NCBI RefSeq assembly: GCF_036373705.1
Contig: NC_089855.1
Span: 34,155,219-34,219,218, forward strand
Reading direction: 5' to 3'
Source of the DNA: Amia ocellicauda
Lineage: Eukaryota > Chordata > Actinopteri > Amiiformes > Amiidae
Length of the DNA stretch: 64,000 nt
A program made the translations under genes and the position numbers. A model generated the notes under the pieces. The model searched no databases and was not told the origin of the DNA. It was given only the letters and a program-made list of their open reading frames with translations. Below, one piece after another: positions 23,566 to 33,510 of the stretch; the first letter of the stretch is position 1; every line of letters starts with the position of its first letter.

Positions 23566-24715
23566 CTATCCACCCACCAACCTCTCCTCACAGGCGTACC
23601 CCAAGGCTCCATCCTGGGCCCCCTCCTGTTCTTTCTCTACACTCGCTCTCTGGGCCCCCTCATCACATCTCATGGTTTCTCCTACCACTTCTATGCTGAT
23701 GATGCCCAGATCTTTCTGTCTTCCCTCTTCTGACCCTCTCATCCCCTCTCGTATCTCTTCTTGCTTGTCTGCTATCTCCACCTGGATGCACTCGCACCAC
23801 CTCAAGCTCAACCTCTCCAAATCGGATCTCCTGTTTTTCCCCCACTCTTCCTCACCTTCTGCTGACCTCTCCATCTCGATCCCCTTGGAATCCACCACAC
23901 CCTCTCCTTCTTCTTCCGCTAAAAATCTAGGAGTCACCCTCGATCCTCTCCTACACCCAGCACATCACCACGCTGACACGCACCTGCAGATTCTTCCTGA
24001 GCAACATACACTGGATCCGTCCCTTCCTCACCGACTACTCAACTCAGCTGCTTGTCCAGTCACTGGTCCTCTCCCGCCTGCACTACTGCAACTCCCTCCT
24101 GGCCAGCCTGCCTGCAACTACTACCCGCCGCTCCAGCTCATCCAGAACTCTGCGGCTTGTCTGGTATTCTCTCTGCCACGGTTCGCACACGCTACTCCAC
24201 TGCTCCGCTCCCTCCACTGGCTCCCGATAGCGGCACGCATTCAGTTCAAGACATTGACCCTCACCTAGCGCTGTCTCAACCACACTGCACCAAGTTACCT
24301 TCAGACACTCGTCTCTCCATACATCCCATCCAGACCACTGTGGTCTTCCGGTGCCAGAAGGCTAACTCTGCCTCCTCTCCACCCCCCTTCCTCCAGAGCC
24401 GCTCCTTCTCATCCCTGGCCCCTAAGTGGTGGAACGACCTTCCCACCGAAGTCAAAACAGCAGTCCTTGACCTCCTTCCGGCGCTTACTCAAGACATCTT
24501 TTCAGACAGTACTTGTAATATTAGTCCTTTTAATCCCTGTTAGATAGCACTTCACAGAGCTTTATTATGCTTCTTGCATTCTTGATTGTTTTTCTCCTTG
24601 CTCCCTTTCCCATGTACTTAACTGTATTCTTGCACTTTGTTTTGCACTTGGATAAGGGCATCTGCCAAGAAATTAAAATAATAATAATAACAATAATAAT
24701 AATAATAATAATAAA
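23566..24715 (+). mobile_element. L2-type LINE, 5'-truncated
   Basis: Reverse-transcriptase remnant: [20 protein letters not shown] and the catalytic YADD at 23692-23703. Then CLSAISTWMHSHHLKLNLSK (another frame) and a C-terminal SLAPKWWNDLPTEVKTAVLD segment. At least two frame breaks and a stop. The 3' end has the L2-like GGGCATCTGCCAAGAAAT followed by an (AAT)n tail. Confidence 0.88.
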
Positions 24716-24731
24716 AGTGGAATGACTATAT

Positions 24732-24732
<1 letters not shown>

Positions 24733-24784
<52 letters not shown>
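24733..24784. repeat. TA microsatellite
   Basis: Uninterrupted (TA)n run directly after the L2 tail region. Confidence 0.9.
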
Positions 24785-24786
<2 letters not shown>

Positions 24787-25236
24787 TGTCATCTACATTG
24801 ATGTACACTGCAAGTTCAACCTTATCTGAAAATTATCTGTGTAAATGGGCAACTGTATGTAAACTAATGCAATATATATTAATAGGCAGTCAATCCTATA
24901 TGTTTTCAGTATCACAGGCATGTCATTCCATAGAAAGCAGTTGTCATTCCATTAAATGTTTTTATATGAGGTTATTTTAAAGAAAGTGTATTCAGGATTT
25001 TAGGATTCCTGTGTGGGATTTGGAGATATAGGCTGTCCTTCTGTTTTCCCCATTGTAGTCTATGGGCATTCCACTCCCCATTATAGTTAATAGGTATTCC
25101 GTTTTGTCATTCATTTTAGTCTGTCCACAAAAAATTCATAATAAAGTTATATCAACATTTATTTGTGTTCAAGGTAAGGTGGTTTTGTGATTGTATTTCT
25201 ATTTATTTATTTAAATATCAGCTACAGCCATTTAGA

Positions 25237-25279
<43 letters not shown>
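25237..25279. repeat. AAT microsatellite
   Basis: About 14 copies of AAT/ATA. Confidence 0.9.
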
Positions 25280-25280
<1 letters not shown>

Positions 25281-25416
25281 AAACTTTTAAATCAATAAAA
25301 CCGTTACTTTATTGTTACATATCTCTGCAGATCTCTAAGCTTAATTGAACTCTTAATTGAACTAATAATTTCCCACATCAGAGCTTTTTCGTTACTTTAA
25401 ACAATAATTAAAATAA

Positions 25417-25557
25417 GCTCTCAATTATTTAATTGAACCTTAATTGAAGTAAGCAGATTTTTACTTCAATTAAGGTTCAATTAAATAATTGAGAGCTCGG
25501 TTGGAACAAAAACCAGCATGGTATGGGGTCCTCCAGGACCAGGGTTGGGAACCACTG
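25417..25557. mobile_element. Short hAT-type MITE end containing a perfect hairpin
   Basis: Arms 25417-25452 and 25461-25496 are exact 36-bp reverse complements with an 8-bp loop. The right end reads GGTTGGGAACCACTG, the same terminal motif as the complete MITE at 29529. The expected left end (CAGTGGTTCCC) is missing. Confidence 0.7.
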
Positions 25558-25975
25558 CTCTAAGGGGACAAGTGGACCCAAACCATGCCAGGAAAATGCC
25601 CCCCACAGCATAACAGAGCCTCCAGACCCCCTCACTGTAGGGGTCAAGCAGTCAGGCCTGTACCGTTCTCTTGGTGTCCCACACATGCATTCGCCCCTTG
25701 TCCAGAACACTAGCCAGTTGAGCAGTCGTTGTGACTGAAGCTCCTGCCATTCGTGCCCCAATAATGACCCCTCTTTCAAAGTCACTTAGATGGTTTCCAC
25801 TTGCCATCTTGATCCAAAATTCAGGTCAGCTGGGCCTGCTCAGCATTTGTATACATGCCACAGAGCATGATAGGTTGTTAATTGCTTAATTGTATCATGC
25901 ATTACACCTGTTTGGAGGCATCTGCATTCGTTATGTTCCTCCACTCATTGATTCAGGCTTCTCCTTTAATTTGTC
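25558..25975 (-). mobile_element. Internally deleted Tc1-like fragment
   Basis: Minus-strand transposase start MASGNHLSDFERGVIIGARM at about 25806 runs only to the helix-turn-helix. It is then joined by deletion to MHVWGTPRERY-like sequence and GSGGSVMLWGAFSWHGLGPL. The MITE at 25417-25557 interrupts it after LVPL. No intact ends were seen. Confidence 0.75.
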
Positions 25976-26074
25976 ACCCACCTGTGTGTGTATGTGTGGG
26001 TTAGCATTAGCATTTGCGTGTGTTAGCATTTCCATTTGCGTGTGTTAGCATTTGCTTAGAGATCATGTGACAAT

Positions 26075-26225
26075 GCTTTGTTAAAAGTAACTATGTAATT
26101 TGTACTTTTTAATTTAGCTACTTTTTACTTTTACTTGAGTAGTTTTTTAAACCAGTACTTTTACTTGTACTTGAGTAAAATTTCATCAAAGTAACAGTAC
26201 TTCTACTTGAGTAGGATTTTTCCTC
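26075..26225. repeat. ACTTTTACTTGAGTA-type repeat
   Basis: Several imperfect copies of TACTTTTACTTGAGTA and its variants. The motif is known from fish interspersed repeats; element class not determined. Confidence 0.5.
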
Positions 26226-26229
26226 TGGT

Positions 26230-26425
26230 TGCTACAACGTTGTGACAACGTTTGAAATGTTACTTGACTCAAATAAACATTGTGGCAACGTTGCTACAAC
26301 CACACTTAATAACGTTGTAGAAATGTTTTGTATCAACTTAATCATAACGTTGTGGTAAGCTTTTGGTATGGTTGTGAAAACCGCTACGTTGTGACAATGT
26401 TGTGACAACGTTAGTTATATTACTT
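26230..26425. repeat. AACGTT-rich degenerate repeat
   Basis: At least seven occurrences of AACGTTGT, ACAACGTT or close variants within 200 bp, irregularly spaced. The core AACGTT is self-complementary. Confidence 0.65.
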
Positions 26426-26763
26426 AAAATAACATATAAATAAAAGTTGTGGCAAATTCATTATTTTATTAAATGTATATGTGATTTATATATTCATTAT
26501 TTTAAATTATTGTTATTATTTATGTATTCATTTTAACGCCATAAATCTACTGAACACAAAAATATGTGCCCCAGTTATAGAATTATGTGACTGTACAATC
26601 TGACATACAATGACTCTTGATAAGAAATGGTTTCCAAATAACTTATTCTGAATGTGTATTTTTTAAACTTATTGAACATAGTGCAAACATTTGATTAAAT
26701 AATCTATAATAAAAGTATAGAATATCAGGAAACTGACATGACTGTATCCGTGCCACCATTATA

Positions 26764-27972
26764 CACTCACCTAAAGGATTATTAGGAACACCTGTTCAAT
26801 TTCTCATTAATGCAATTATCTAACCAACCAATCACATGGCAGTTGCTTCAATGCATTTAGGGGTGTGGTCCTGGTCAAGACAATCTCCTGAACTCCAAAC
26901 TGAATGTCTGAATGGGAAAGAAAGGTGATTTAAGCAATTTTGAGCGTGGCATGGTTGTTGGTGCCAGACGGGCCGGTCTGAGTATTTCACAATCTGCTCA
27001 GTTACTGGGATTTTCACGCACAACCATTTCTAGGGTTTACAAAGAATGGTGTGAAAAGGGAAAAACATCCAGTATGCGGCAGTCCTGTGGGCGAAAATGC
27101 CTTGTTGATGCTAGAGGTCAGAGGAGAATGGGCCGACTGATTCAAGCTGATAGAAGAACAACTTTGACTGAAATAACCACTTGTTACAACCGAGGTATGC
27201 AGCAAAGCATTTGTGAAGTCACAACACGTACAACCTTGAGGCGGATGGGCTACAACAGCAGAAGACCCCACCGGGTACCACTCATCTCCACTACAAATAG
27301 GAAAAAGAGGCTACAATTTGCACAAGCTCACCAAAATTGGACAGTTGAAGACTGGAAAAATGTTGCCTGGTCTGATGAGTCTCGATTTCTGTTGAGACAT
27401 TCAGATGGTAGAGTCAGAATTTGGCGTAAACAGAATGAGAACATGAATCCATCATGCCTTGTTACCACTGTGCAGGCTGCTGGTGGTGGTGTAATGGTGT
27501 GGGGGATGTTTTCTTGGCACACTTTAGGCCCCTTAGTGCCAATTGGGCATCGTTTAAATGCCACGGCCTACCTGAGCATTGTTTCTGACCATGTCCATCC
27601 CTTTATTACCACCATGTACCCATCCTCTGATGGCTACTTCCAGCAGGATAATGCACCATGTCACAAAGGTCGATCATTTCAAATTGGTTTCTTGAACATG
27701 GCAATGAGTTCACTGTACTAAACTGGCCCCCACAGTCACCAGATCTCAACCCAATAGAGCATCTTTGGGATGTGGTGGAACGGGAGCTTCGTGCCCTGGA
27801 TGTGCATCCCACAAATCTCCATCAACTGCAAGATGCTATCCTATCAATATGGGCCAACATTTCTAAAGAATGCTTTCAGCACCTTGTTGAATCAATGCCA
27901 CGTAGAATTAAGGCAGTTCTGAAGGCGAAAGGGGGTCAAACACAGTATTAGTATGGTGTTCCTAATAATCCT
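26764..27972 (+). mobile_element. Tc1/mariner element, family A copy 3
   Basis: Left end complete after TA. The right end stops at CCTAATAATCCT, lacking the last 11 terminal bases, so the right inverted repeat is truncated. Confidence 0.92.
26912..27954 (+). pseudogene. Family A transposase with one frameshift (copy 3)
   Basis: Reads without a stop from [16 protein letters not shown] to [11 protein letters not shown] (about 250 residues). A one-base deletion at about 27673 (GTCGATC instead of GTCGAATC) then moves the C-terminal part, with the catalytic E in [12 protein letters not shown] and the end KGGQTQY, to another frame. The copy at 38602 carries the same deletion and the same variants MNPSCLV and QAAGGG. 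Confidence 0.92.
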
Positions 27973-28320
27973 GAATCAAACTCATAAACGAATTAATAGG
28001 TTAATTCACTATTTATAAAATAATACGTCTGCGACGTTAGGTCATCACTCTGTTCCAGTTCAGACATCGATTGAAATTCCGATTCCTTCTGGCTCAAATA
28101 CACTATGATTTATTTCAATATTTAATTATTGTGAACCCCTTTGATGGAAACTAATTAGAAAAGAGAAACTTGAACAGTTTTCCAGTTCGCCGAGTTAAAA
28201 CAACCGGTCTCCTGCAACAGGAATTACTTTCTCCGAGCCTGTATGCCAATTCTTGATGGTTACCCTCATTTACTAGTCGATAGAATATTTTCTGTCTTTC
28301 CGTTTATTTTATCCCAAGCG

Positions 28321-28360
<40 letters not shown>

Positions 28361-28606
28361 GGGTCTTACCTTTTGAGAAAATAGGTCTCAGCTGTTTATT
28401 GGTGTAAACTGTTTGTGTAAAACCCAAAGACTTCGTGGAGCTGTCGTATCGGACGTCCGTTTGCTGGAAGTTCAGCATGAGCTGTGCTGTACAAGATTCC
28501 AGGAACTCTAACGTCATAATGTTTTGGAACTTTCAACGCGAGGTCCCTTATGGCAATTAAGCATTTTGATTATCTGATTCTAAATGACGCACGAATACAA
28601 TGCATC

Positions 28607-28643
<37 letters not shown>

Positions 28644-29528
28644 TTAACATAACTATTTATATAGTACCCTTCATACAAAAAGTTCATTCAAAACAGGATA
28701 AAACGGACAAAGAGTACATAAAACATAATACAAATTAAATTTAAATTACAACCATCAAGTGTCTGACAATTAATGGTGTCCCCAGAAAGCGTTATCTTTC
28801 CAGTTCATTCTAAATGGCTTCTAACTAGCATTTAACATGATTGCAGTGCTCACCAATTGTATTATACATATACCTTTAAGTTATTGAGAATAGTGTGGTT
28901 GGTTTGTTCACATTTTTCATTATATCTTTAAGTACTTTTATAAACACTCTTGTGTTGCTTTCAGTGTGTAGAGAACACTGTGGCACCATTGGAAAGGGCA
29001 CTATATCAACTTAAGATTGATTGATAGTTTTTGATGCTGGAGATCATTTCTAACTATATATAACTTACACAAAGTCCTAAAACAACTTCTACACCTGAAT
29101 TGAAAGTTGTCCACATTAATCTAATAAAATAAAAATATATTGCTAAATATTGGCTCTGAACTATGTAAGGCAGTTTTTTTGTTAAGTTTTGTTTTTATGG
29201 CAAAATTCATATATGTACCATTGTATCCAATACTATACCAGGACTTGGTCCACTTGCCAGTCACTATATTAACAGACCTTTGGAAGGGTGATGCCTGAAA
29301 ATGTATTTCCATAAAGGTGTTTTACCGAACACTTCCATAAGACTCAAAGCTCACAACCCTTAGATGTGCTAATTATAAAATGAGTTGATATATACTCTTT
29401 AAAAAAAATAGTTTTTACAACTTTATATAACATTAGTTTATGTAAACTGGAAATATTCCTTATGTATCCGAGCTTCCAGATGGAGATGAGCTCAACATGC
29501 ACTGAAGATGGCACCCCATAGTTTAGAG
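27973..29528. other. Spacer without recognised gene
   Basis: Contains (ATT)n at 28321-28361 and (AAT)n at 28607-28643. Positions 28420-28555 are richer in CG dinucleotides but contain no recognisable exon. Confidence 0.45.
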
Positions 29529-29718
29529 CAGTGATTCCCAAACCAGTCCTGGAGGACCCCGTCCTGCTTGTTTTTGTTCCAAACAAGCTCTTAATGAGAT
29601 AATTAATGCATATATTGCATTGTTAGTTAAATTAAGGATTTAATTAAGCAATTAAGAGCTCGGTTGGAACAAAATCCAGCAGGATGGGGGTAATCCAGGA
29701 CCTTTTTGGGAATCCCTG
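29529..29718. mobile_element. hAT-type MITE with 8-bp target duplication
   Basis: A 190-bp element with ends CAGTGATTCCCAA and TTGGGAATCCCTG, flanked by a perfect 8-bp duplication GTTTAGAG (29521-29528, 29719-29726). Internal arms with AGCTCTTAAT / AATTAAGAGCT make it partly self-complementary. The 8-bp duplication and CAGTG terminus indicate hAT. Confidence 0.88.
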
Positions 29719-30012
29719 GTTTAGAGCGATCTGTGTTTCAGAAATTAAACCTTTATAAAATGATTATTGGATTATTGTATTTTCTTAAAGGAGTTAAAAT
29801 GATGCTGAGCAGGCCAAAGAACAGCCTGCTTGAATTTGCAATCATTGATCAGCCCTTTGGGAGGAATTGTTTATAGCTTTCCTGATTTTATGGACATTTC
29901 CTAACCTAATGCAATACTGTTCTCCTCATGAAAATACTTGATTTACATATTTGGAATAGTACCTGTTGGGTGAAGTCTCCACAGTTTGACCTGTTTAACT
30001 CTGTCTCTACAG

Positions 30013-30395
30013 ATACCTCCTGTCCCCAGTGGAGGAGGAGAAAAGAGAGGCCAACAGCGGACCAGCAAGCCCCCAAGCCCAGGGGGCCAAGCCTGCTGGT
30101 GGTCGAAAGGGCTGAGAATCGGGTCAGATCTCCATGCCTCAGTTTAAGGAGAAGCTGACTGGCTTCTTTTCGCCCCTCAAGCAGAAGCAGACCCCCTCCA
30201 CAGAAGAGAAGAGCCCAACCAAAGGGGAGCCCTGGGAGGCAGGCTGCGTGCTGCAGGACAAAGACAACGTCTCTGAGTGCTGCAGCCAGGCCTTTGCCGC
30301 CACCTGTCAGCTACTGCTGGAGTGCACCACCTTCCCAGTCTACCTGTCAGAGGATGAGACTGAAGCTCTCTACACTACCGTCTTCCAGGAATTCG
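30013..30395 (+). pseudogene. dop1b: DOP1B fragment, exon a (in-frame stop)
   Basis: Reads YLLSPVEEEKREANSG, then TGA at 30113, then SMPQFKEKLTGFFSPLKQK. It ends CQLLLECTTFPVYLSEDETE ... TVFQEF with a GTGAGA donor and CTACAG acceptor. The stretch after the stop is GC-rich, coding-like and well conserved. Confidence 0.85.
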
Positions 30396-31045
30396 GTGAG
30401 ACACTCTGGTATCCTGTGTATGTTCTCAGAATAGCGGCCTATCCTTATATCCTGTCGGTTTGAAATCAGAATGTGTATTTGACTGGTTTTAACACCACCT
30501 TGGTCAGACTGTTGGAGGTGAGATGAATGCGCCATTCTCCTGTCATGCAATCTGCTAAGTTTCATACTTCGAGCCCACAGGACATCCACAATATAATGTT
30601 CTCAATATTTGGTTTCTTCTGTAACCTCAGACAACTGCTTGTAAAACCCGTCATTGAAAGAACAAGCAGAATAGCACTGATGGAAGATTAACTGAAAATA
30701 TAAGTTGGAGTCTTTTTCATAGTAATTAATGTAACTGATAATAATAACAATGTTTTCATGCCAGGTTCGGTACTGGTGAATTTCTATATCACTTATTCAC
30801 TATATAGATCATATTCTGACAAGTCTTTAAATAATGTTCCACGGTTGTATCCAGTTTTTCCCAATCCAAAACGTAGAGACCTACTACACGTATGCATATG
30901 TTTTGTAGACTACAAGCTAGATAAAAGCTTTGGCCAACAGAAAAATCCAATTCAGATTCATTAGTGTCAAAGTTACCTTAAATACAGAATGTCATGTATA
31001 GCATTCTGGTGAGAAAGGTAACGTGTGTGTCTATGTTGTTGGCAG

Positions 31046-31315
31046 GCAATGGGGAGGGCAGCTTGCCCCTCTGGCTCAAGTCGCTGATGACACTGTGCTG
31101 CTTTGTGAAGGACTGCCATGTACAGAATGTGGCCATCTCCACTCTGCTGGAGCTGGTCAACCACTCCCAGTCACTGGCCCTGGTCATCGAGGACAAGAAC
31201 CGGCGCTACAAGATCTCCGACAACAACCCCTTCTGTGACCGTCTGCAGATGGTCACTGTGCCACCCATCAACCCTGGGGTCCTCCGAATCATTGCAGAGA
31301 AAACCGACTTCTATC
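31046..31315 (+). pseudogene. dop1b: DOP1B fragment, exon b (donor lost)
   Basis: Acceptor TTGGCAG. Reads [20 protein letters not shown], then [20 protein letters not shown], and ends EKTDFY. Human continues Q-RV across the splice. Here TAT is followed by CTAACTG; a TATCAG/GTAACTG original with three bases deleted would explain the lost Gln codon and donor (inference). Confidence 0.85.
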
Positions 31316-31917
31316 TAACTGTTTTGTGAGACAATATTGCCTCAGACGTATGGATTAATTCATGCATGTCTTTATATTTTATACTCGGTATTTGTAAATT
31401 AAGGATATTTGTTAGACTATATATAGGCTGTTGTCCCTTCCAAATCTGCTTTTCAGATGTGGTCACACAAACATGGGGATATGTTTCTGATATTTGATCA
31501 TGTAGTTTAGTCACAGACTAAAGGCATTTTTAGTTAATGTCAGAATATACCAATACAGTTACAGCGAACAAGTTTAAACTGAGTGGTATATGAATGTTTT
31601 ACTTTGTCAGAAGGAAGGAGCAGAAGTAATTTGGTAGTACTTTGGTGGAAGAATTTTGATCAGTCTGAAGCTGTGGTTTCCAACACTGGTCCTGGAGAGC
31701 TCCAGTCCAGTTCATTTTTAAGTGTAACCCCAAAATCTCAAATTTCTAACGACTGGAGATGCACGTTAGTTGAATTAGGCAGCTCTCCGGTTCAATGGAC
31801 ACTGGAACTTTCTAGCTGAAGAGGCATTTGGATATTTGGTTGTAAATTATTACTTTACTGATGTGAATTAGGCTATAACTTTCTAAAGGGATTAGGGCTC
31901 TCTCATCGGCTCTAAAG

Positions 31918-32561
31918 CAAGATTCGCACGGATCTTCAAAGCAAACATTTTACTGATGGTTAAATAGACATTTGTAACCTTTCTAAAATTGTCATAATCT
32001 TGATTTTAGGGATTGTAGCTACCAGCTAAAGACTGCCACAAAGATGCTACAGTATTGGTCTCGCTCTCCTTTCCTCCAGAGGAAGCCAGCTGTCCTACAA
32101 ATATATGACCATAGAGAATAATTTCCTTTAAAACAAATATGTTAGGCCACAGTTGGCCTAATAATGTGATTACATATTAATAAAATGGGCTGTTTTATAA
32201 CTTGTAATGTTTTATGTATATCTTAATACATTATTAACTAAGTGTATATGTTTAAGTAGTATTAGTATTATTGCTTGGTTGATTCAGTTGCGAAATGCAC
32301 TGTTATGTTTATGTGTAAACTACATTGGAAATTAGTTTTGTGACTTATGGTAATTTTTTTGGTGTGTAGCCTATTTTAAAATGTTGGCGCTTCAAGTGTT
32401 AATCCAATCCCTGAACAATTTTAGAGGTCTGATTACGGTTCTAAATGAAAAAACAACAACAACAACAAAAACACTAATAACTAAATGTATGCTGGCCAAA
32501 AAGTAGATTGCTGTTGGGAGCTGCATGTTAGGTCTTAAGAGCCACAGGTTGCTGACCCCTG
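31918..32561. mobile_element. Probable hAT-type nonautonomous element in DOP1B intron
   Basis: The 8-bp sequence CTCTAAAG flanks both sides (31910-31917, 32562-32569). The right end reads in complement CAGGGGTCAGCAACCTGTGG, a familiar hAT-type terminus. The left end (CAAGATTCG) is poorly matched. An additional hAT-MITE-like remnant (GGTTTCCAAC...GGTCCTGGAG) lies at 31675-31710. Confidence 0.5.
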
Positions 32562-32718
32562 CTCTAAAGCAATTCAAGGCATGGAATAGGGAATAATTTA
32601 TTCTTTTGTCACTGGTAGTTTCAAACTACATTGAGAGAAAGTATATCAGACTAAAGACTTAGATTTGTTTATTATTTGAAAACCTCATTCCCTTCCCTTC
32701 CTTTCTTGCTCTCCCTAG

Positions 32719-32871
32719 CGTGTAGCCCAGGTACTGTGGAATCAGCTGAACATGAGGAACTGGGAGCATCACATCACTAGTGTGGAGCTCTTCTATAAAC
32801 TGCACTGCCTGGCTCCTTCCGCCAGCATCTGTGAGGACATTATCTGTCTGGCTCTGTTGCACAGGGACAAG
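32719..32871 (+). pseudogene. dop1b: DOP1B fragment, exon c
   Basis: CCCTAG acceptor and GTAAAG donor, both phase 0, 51 codons. Reads [20 protein letters not shown] then [20 protein letters not shown], matching human DOP1B ([30 protein letters not shown]). Intact on its own. Confidence 0.9.
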
Positions 32872-33409
32872 GTAAAGTGTTCCTCTGCCCCCTGCTTCTG
32901 ATGTGACCGCTAGACATTGAGGTTTTACAACATCTTATGATACAAACAGGTTATTTTGCCCCCTTGGCAATGACACTGTTTGTATTGAAATACTCTATTC
33001 GTGTTTGAGATTTGCTTTATGTGGCTTTAGAGTCTGTTTTTGCAATTGTCTGCTGGCATTGGGTTAAGCTGTTAAAATACAATTACTTGTACCAAATCAA
33101 CATTTAGTTTATTGTTGAGAGACACTTTCTACTCCTTATAAATACAAATGTCACTGTGTACAGGTTTCGACTTTATTTATGGCAAGGTTGACGTTTTGAT
33201 TTGGTGCAGGCCTAATTTACTCCTGTGACTTAGCTTTTGGACTAGCTATTGGACTCGGCATGGATGGTCTATTGTCTTCCAGTTCGGTGAACTTGTCTAA
33301 CCGCCCTCATAAGTCTAAGTGTCTAATATGAACACCAGCTGTGGAGTGCATGTTACATAGGTGGGGGCTTCCCCTGAAATCACATGTCAAAGCTGTCGTT
33401 CCTCCACAG

Positions 33410-33508
33410 GGAAGCAGACTGGAAGCCTTCTTTAGATTCTCGGTACTGTGGCACCTGACTAGGGAAATTCAGAGCAGTAGGACCATGCTGCTAAACCGGT
33501 CCTTTGAC
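33410..33508 (+). pseudogene. dop1b: DOP1B fragment, exon d cut by DIRS
   Basis: CTCCACAG acceptor, then GSRLEAFFRFSVLWHLTREI and NRSFD, matching human RLEALFRFSVIWHLTREIQ ... NRSFDRS. Immediately after RSFD the sequence changes to DIRS recombinase, so the rest of the exon is missing. Confidence 0.88.
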
Positions 33509-33510
33509 AT

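Larger units (their letters stand above)
30013..33508 (+). pseudogene. dop1b: DOP1B partial duplicate (four exons), broken
   Basis: DOP1B (DOPEY2) is a large Golgi/endosome trafficking protein of about 2300 residues. Only an internal stretch is present: exons 30013-30395, 31046-31315, 32719-32871 and 33410-about 33508. The family match is strong, for example [20 protein letters not shown] in human against [20 protein letters not shown] here, then [20 protein letters not shown] and [10 protein letters not shown]. Defects: an in-frame TGA at 30113-30115, a missing GT donor after exon 2, and truncation of the fourth exon by a DIRS element. No earlier or later exons were found between 22811 and 40786. 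It lies directly before MORC3 copy 2 in the human gene order. Confidence 0.9.

Noticed and set aside
23566..23937. Minus-strand Glu/Arg-rich frames
   Set aside because: Shadow of the C-rich L2 coding strand.
24052..24543. Second long frame in the L2 region
   Set aside because: Frameshifted continuation of the same LINE ORF, not an independent gene.
28550..28738. Open frame with a poly-Asn run
   Set aside because: Translation of an AAT microsatellite; no other support.
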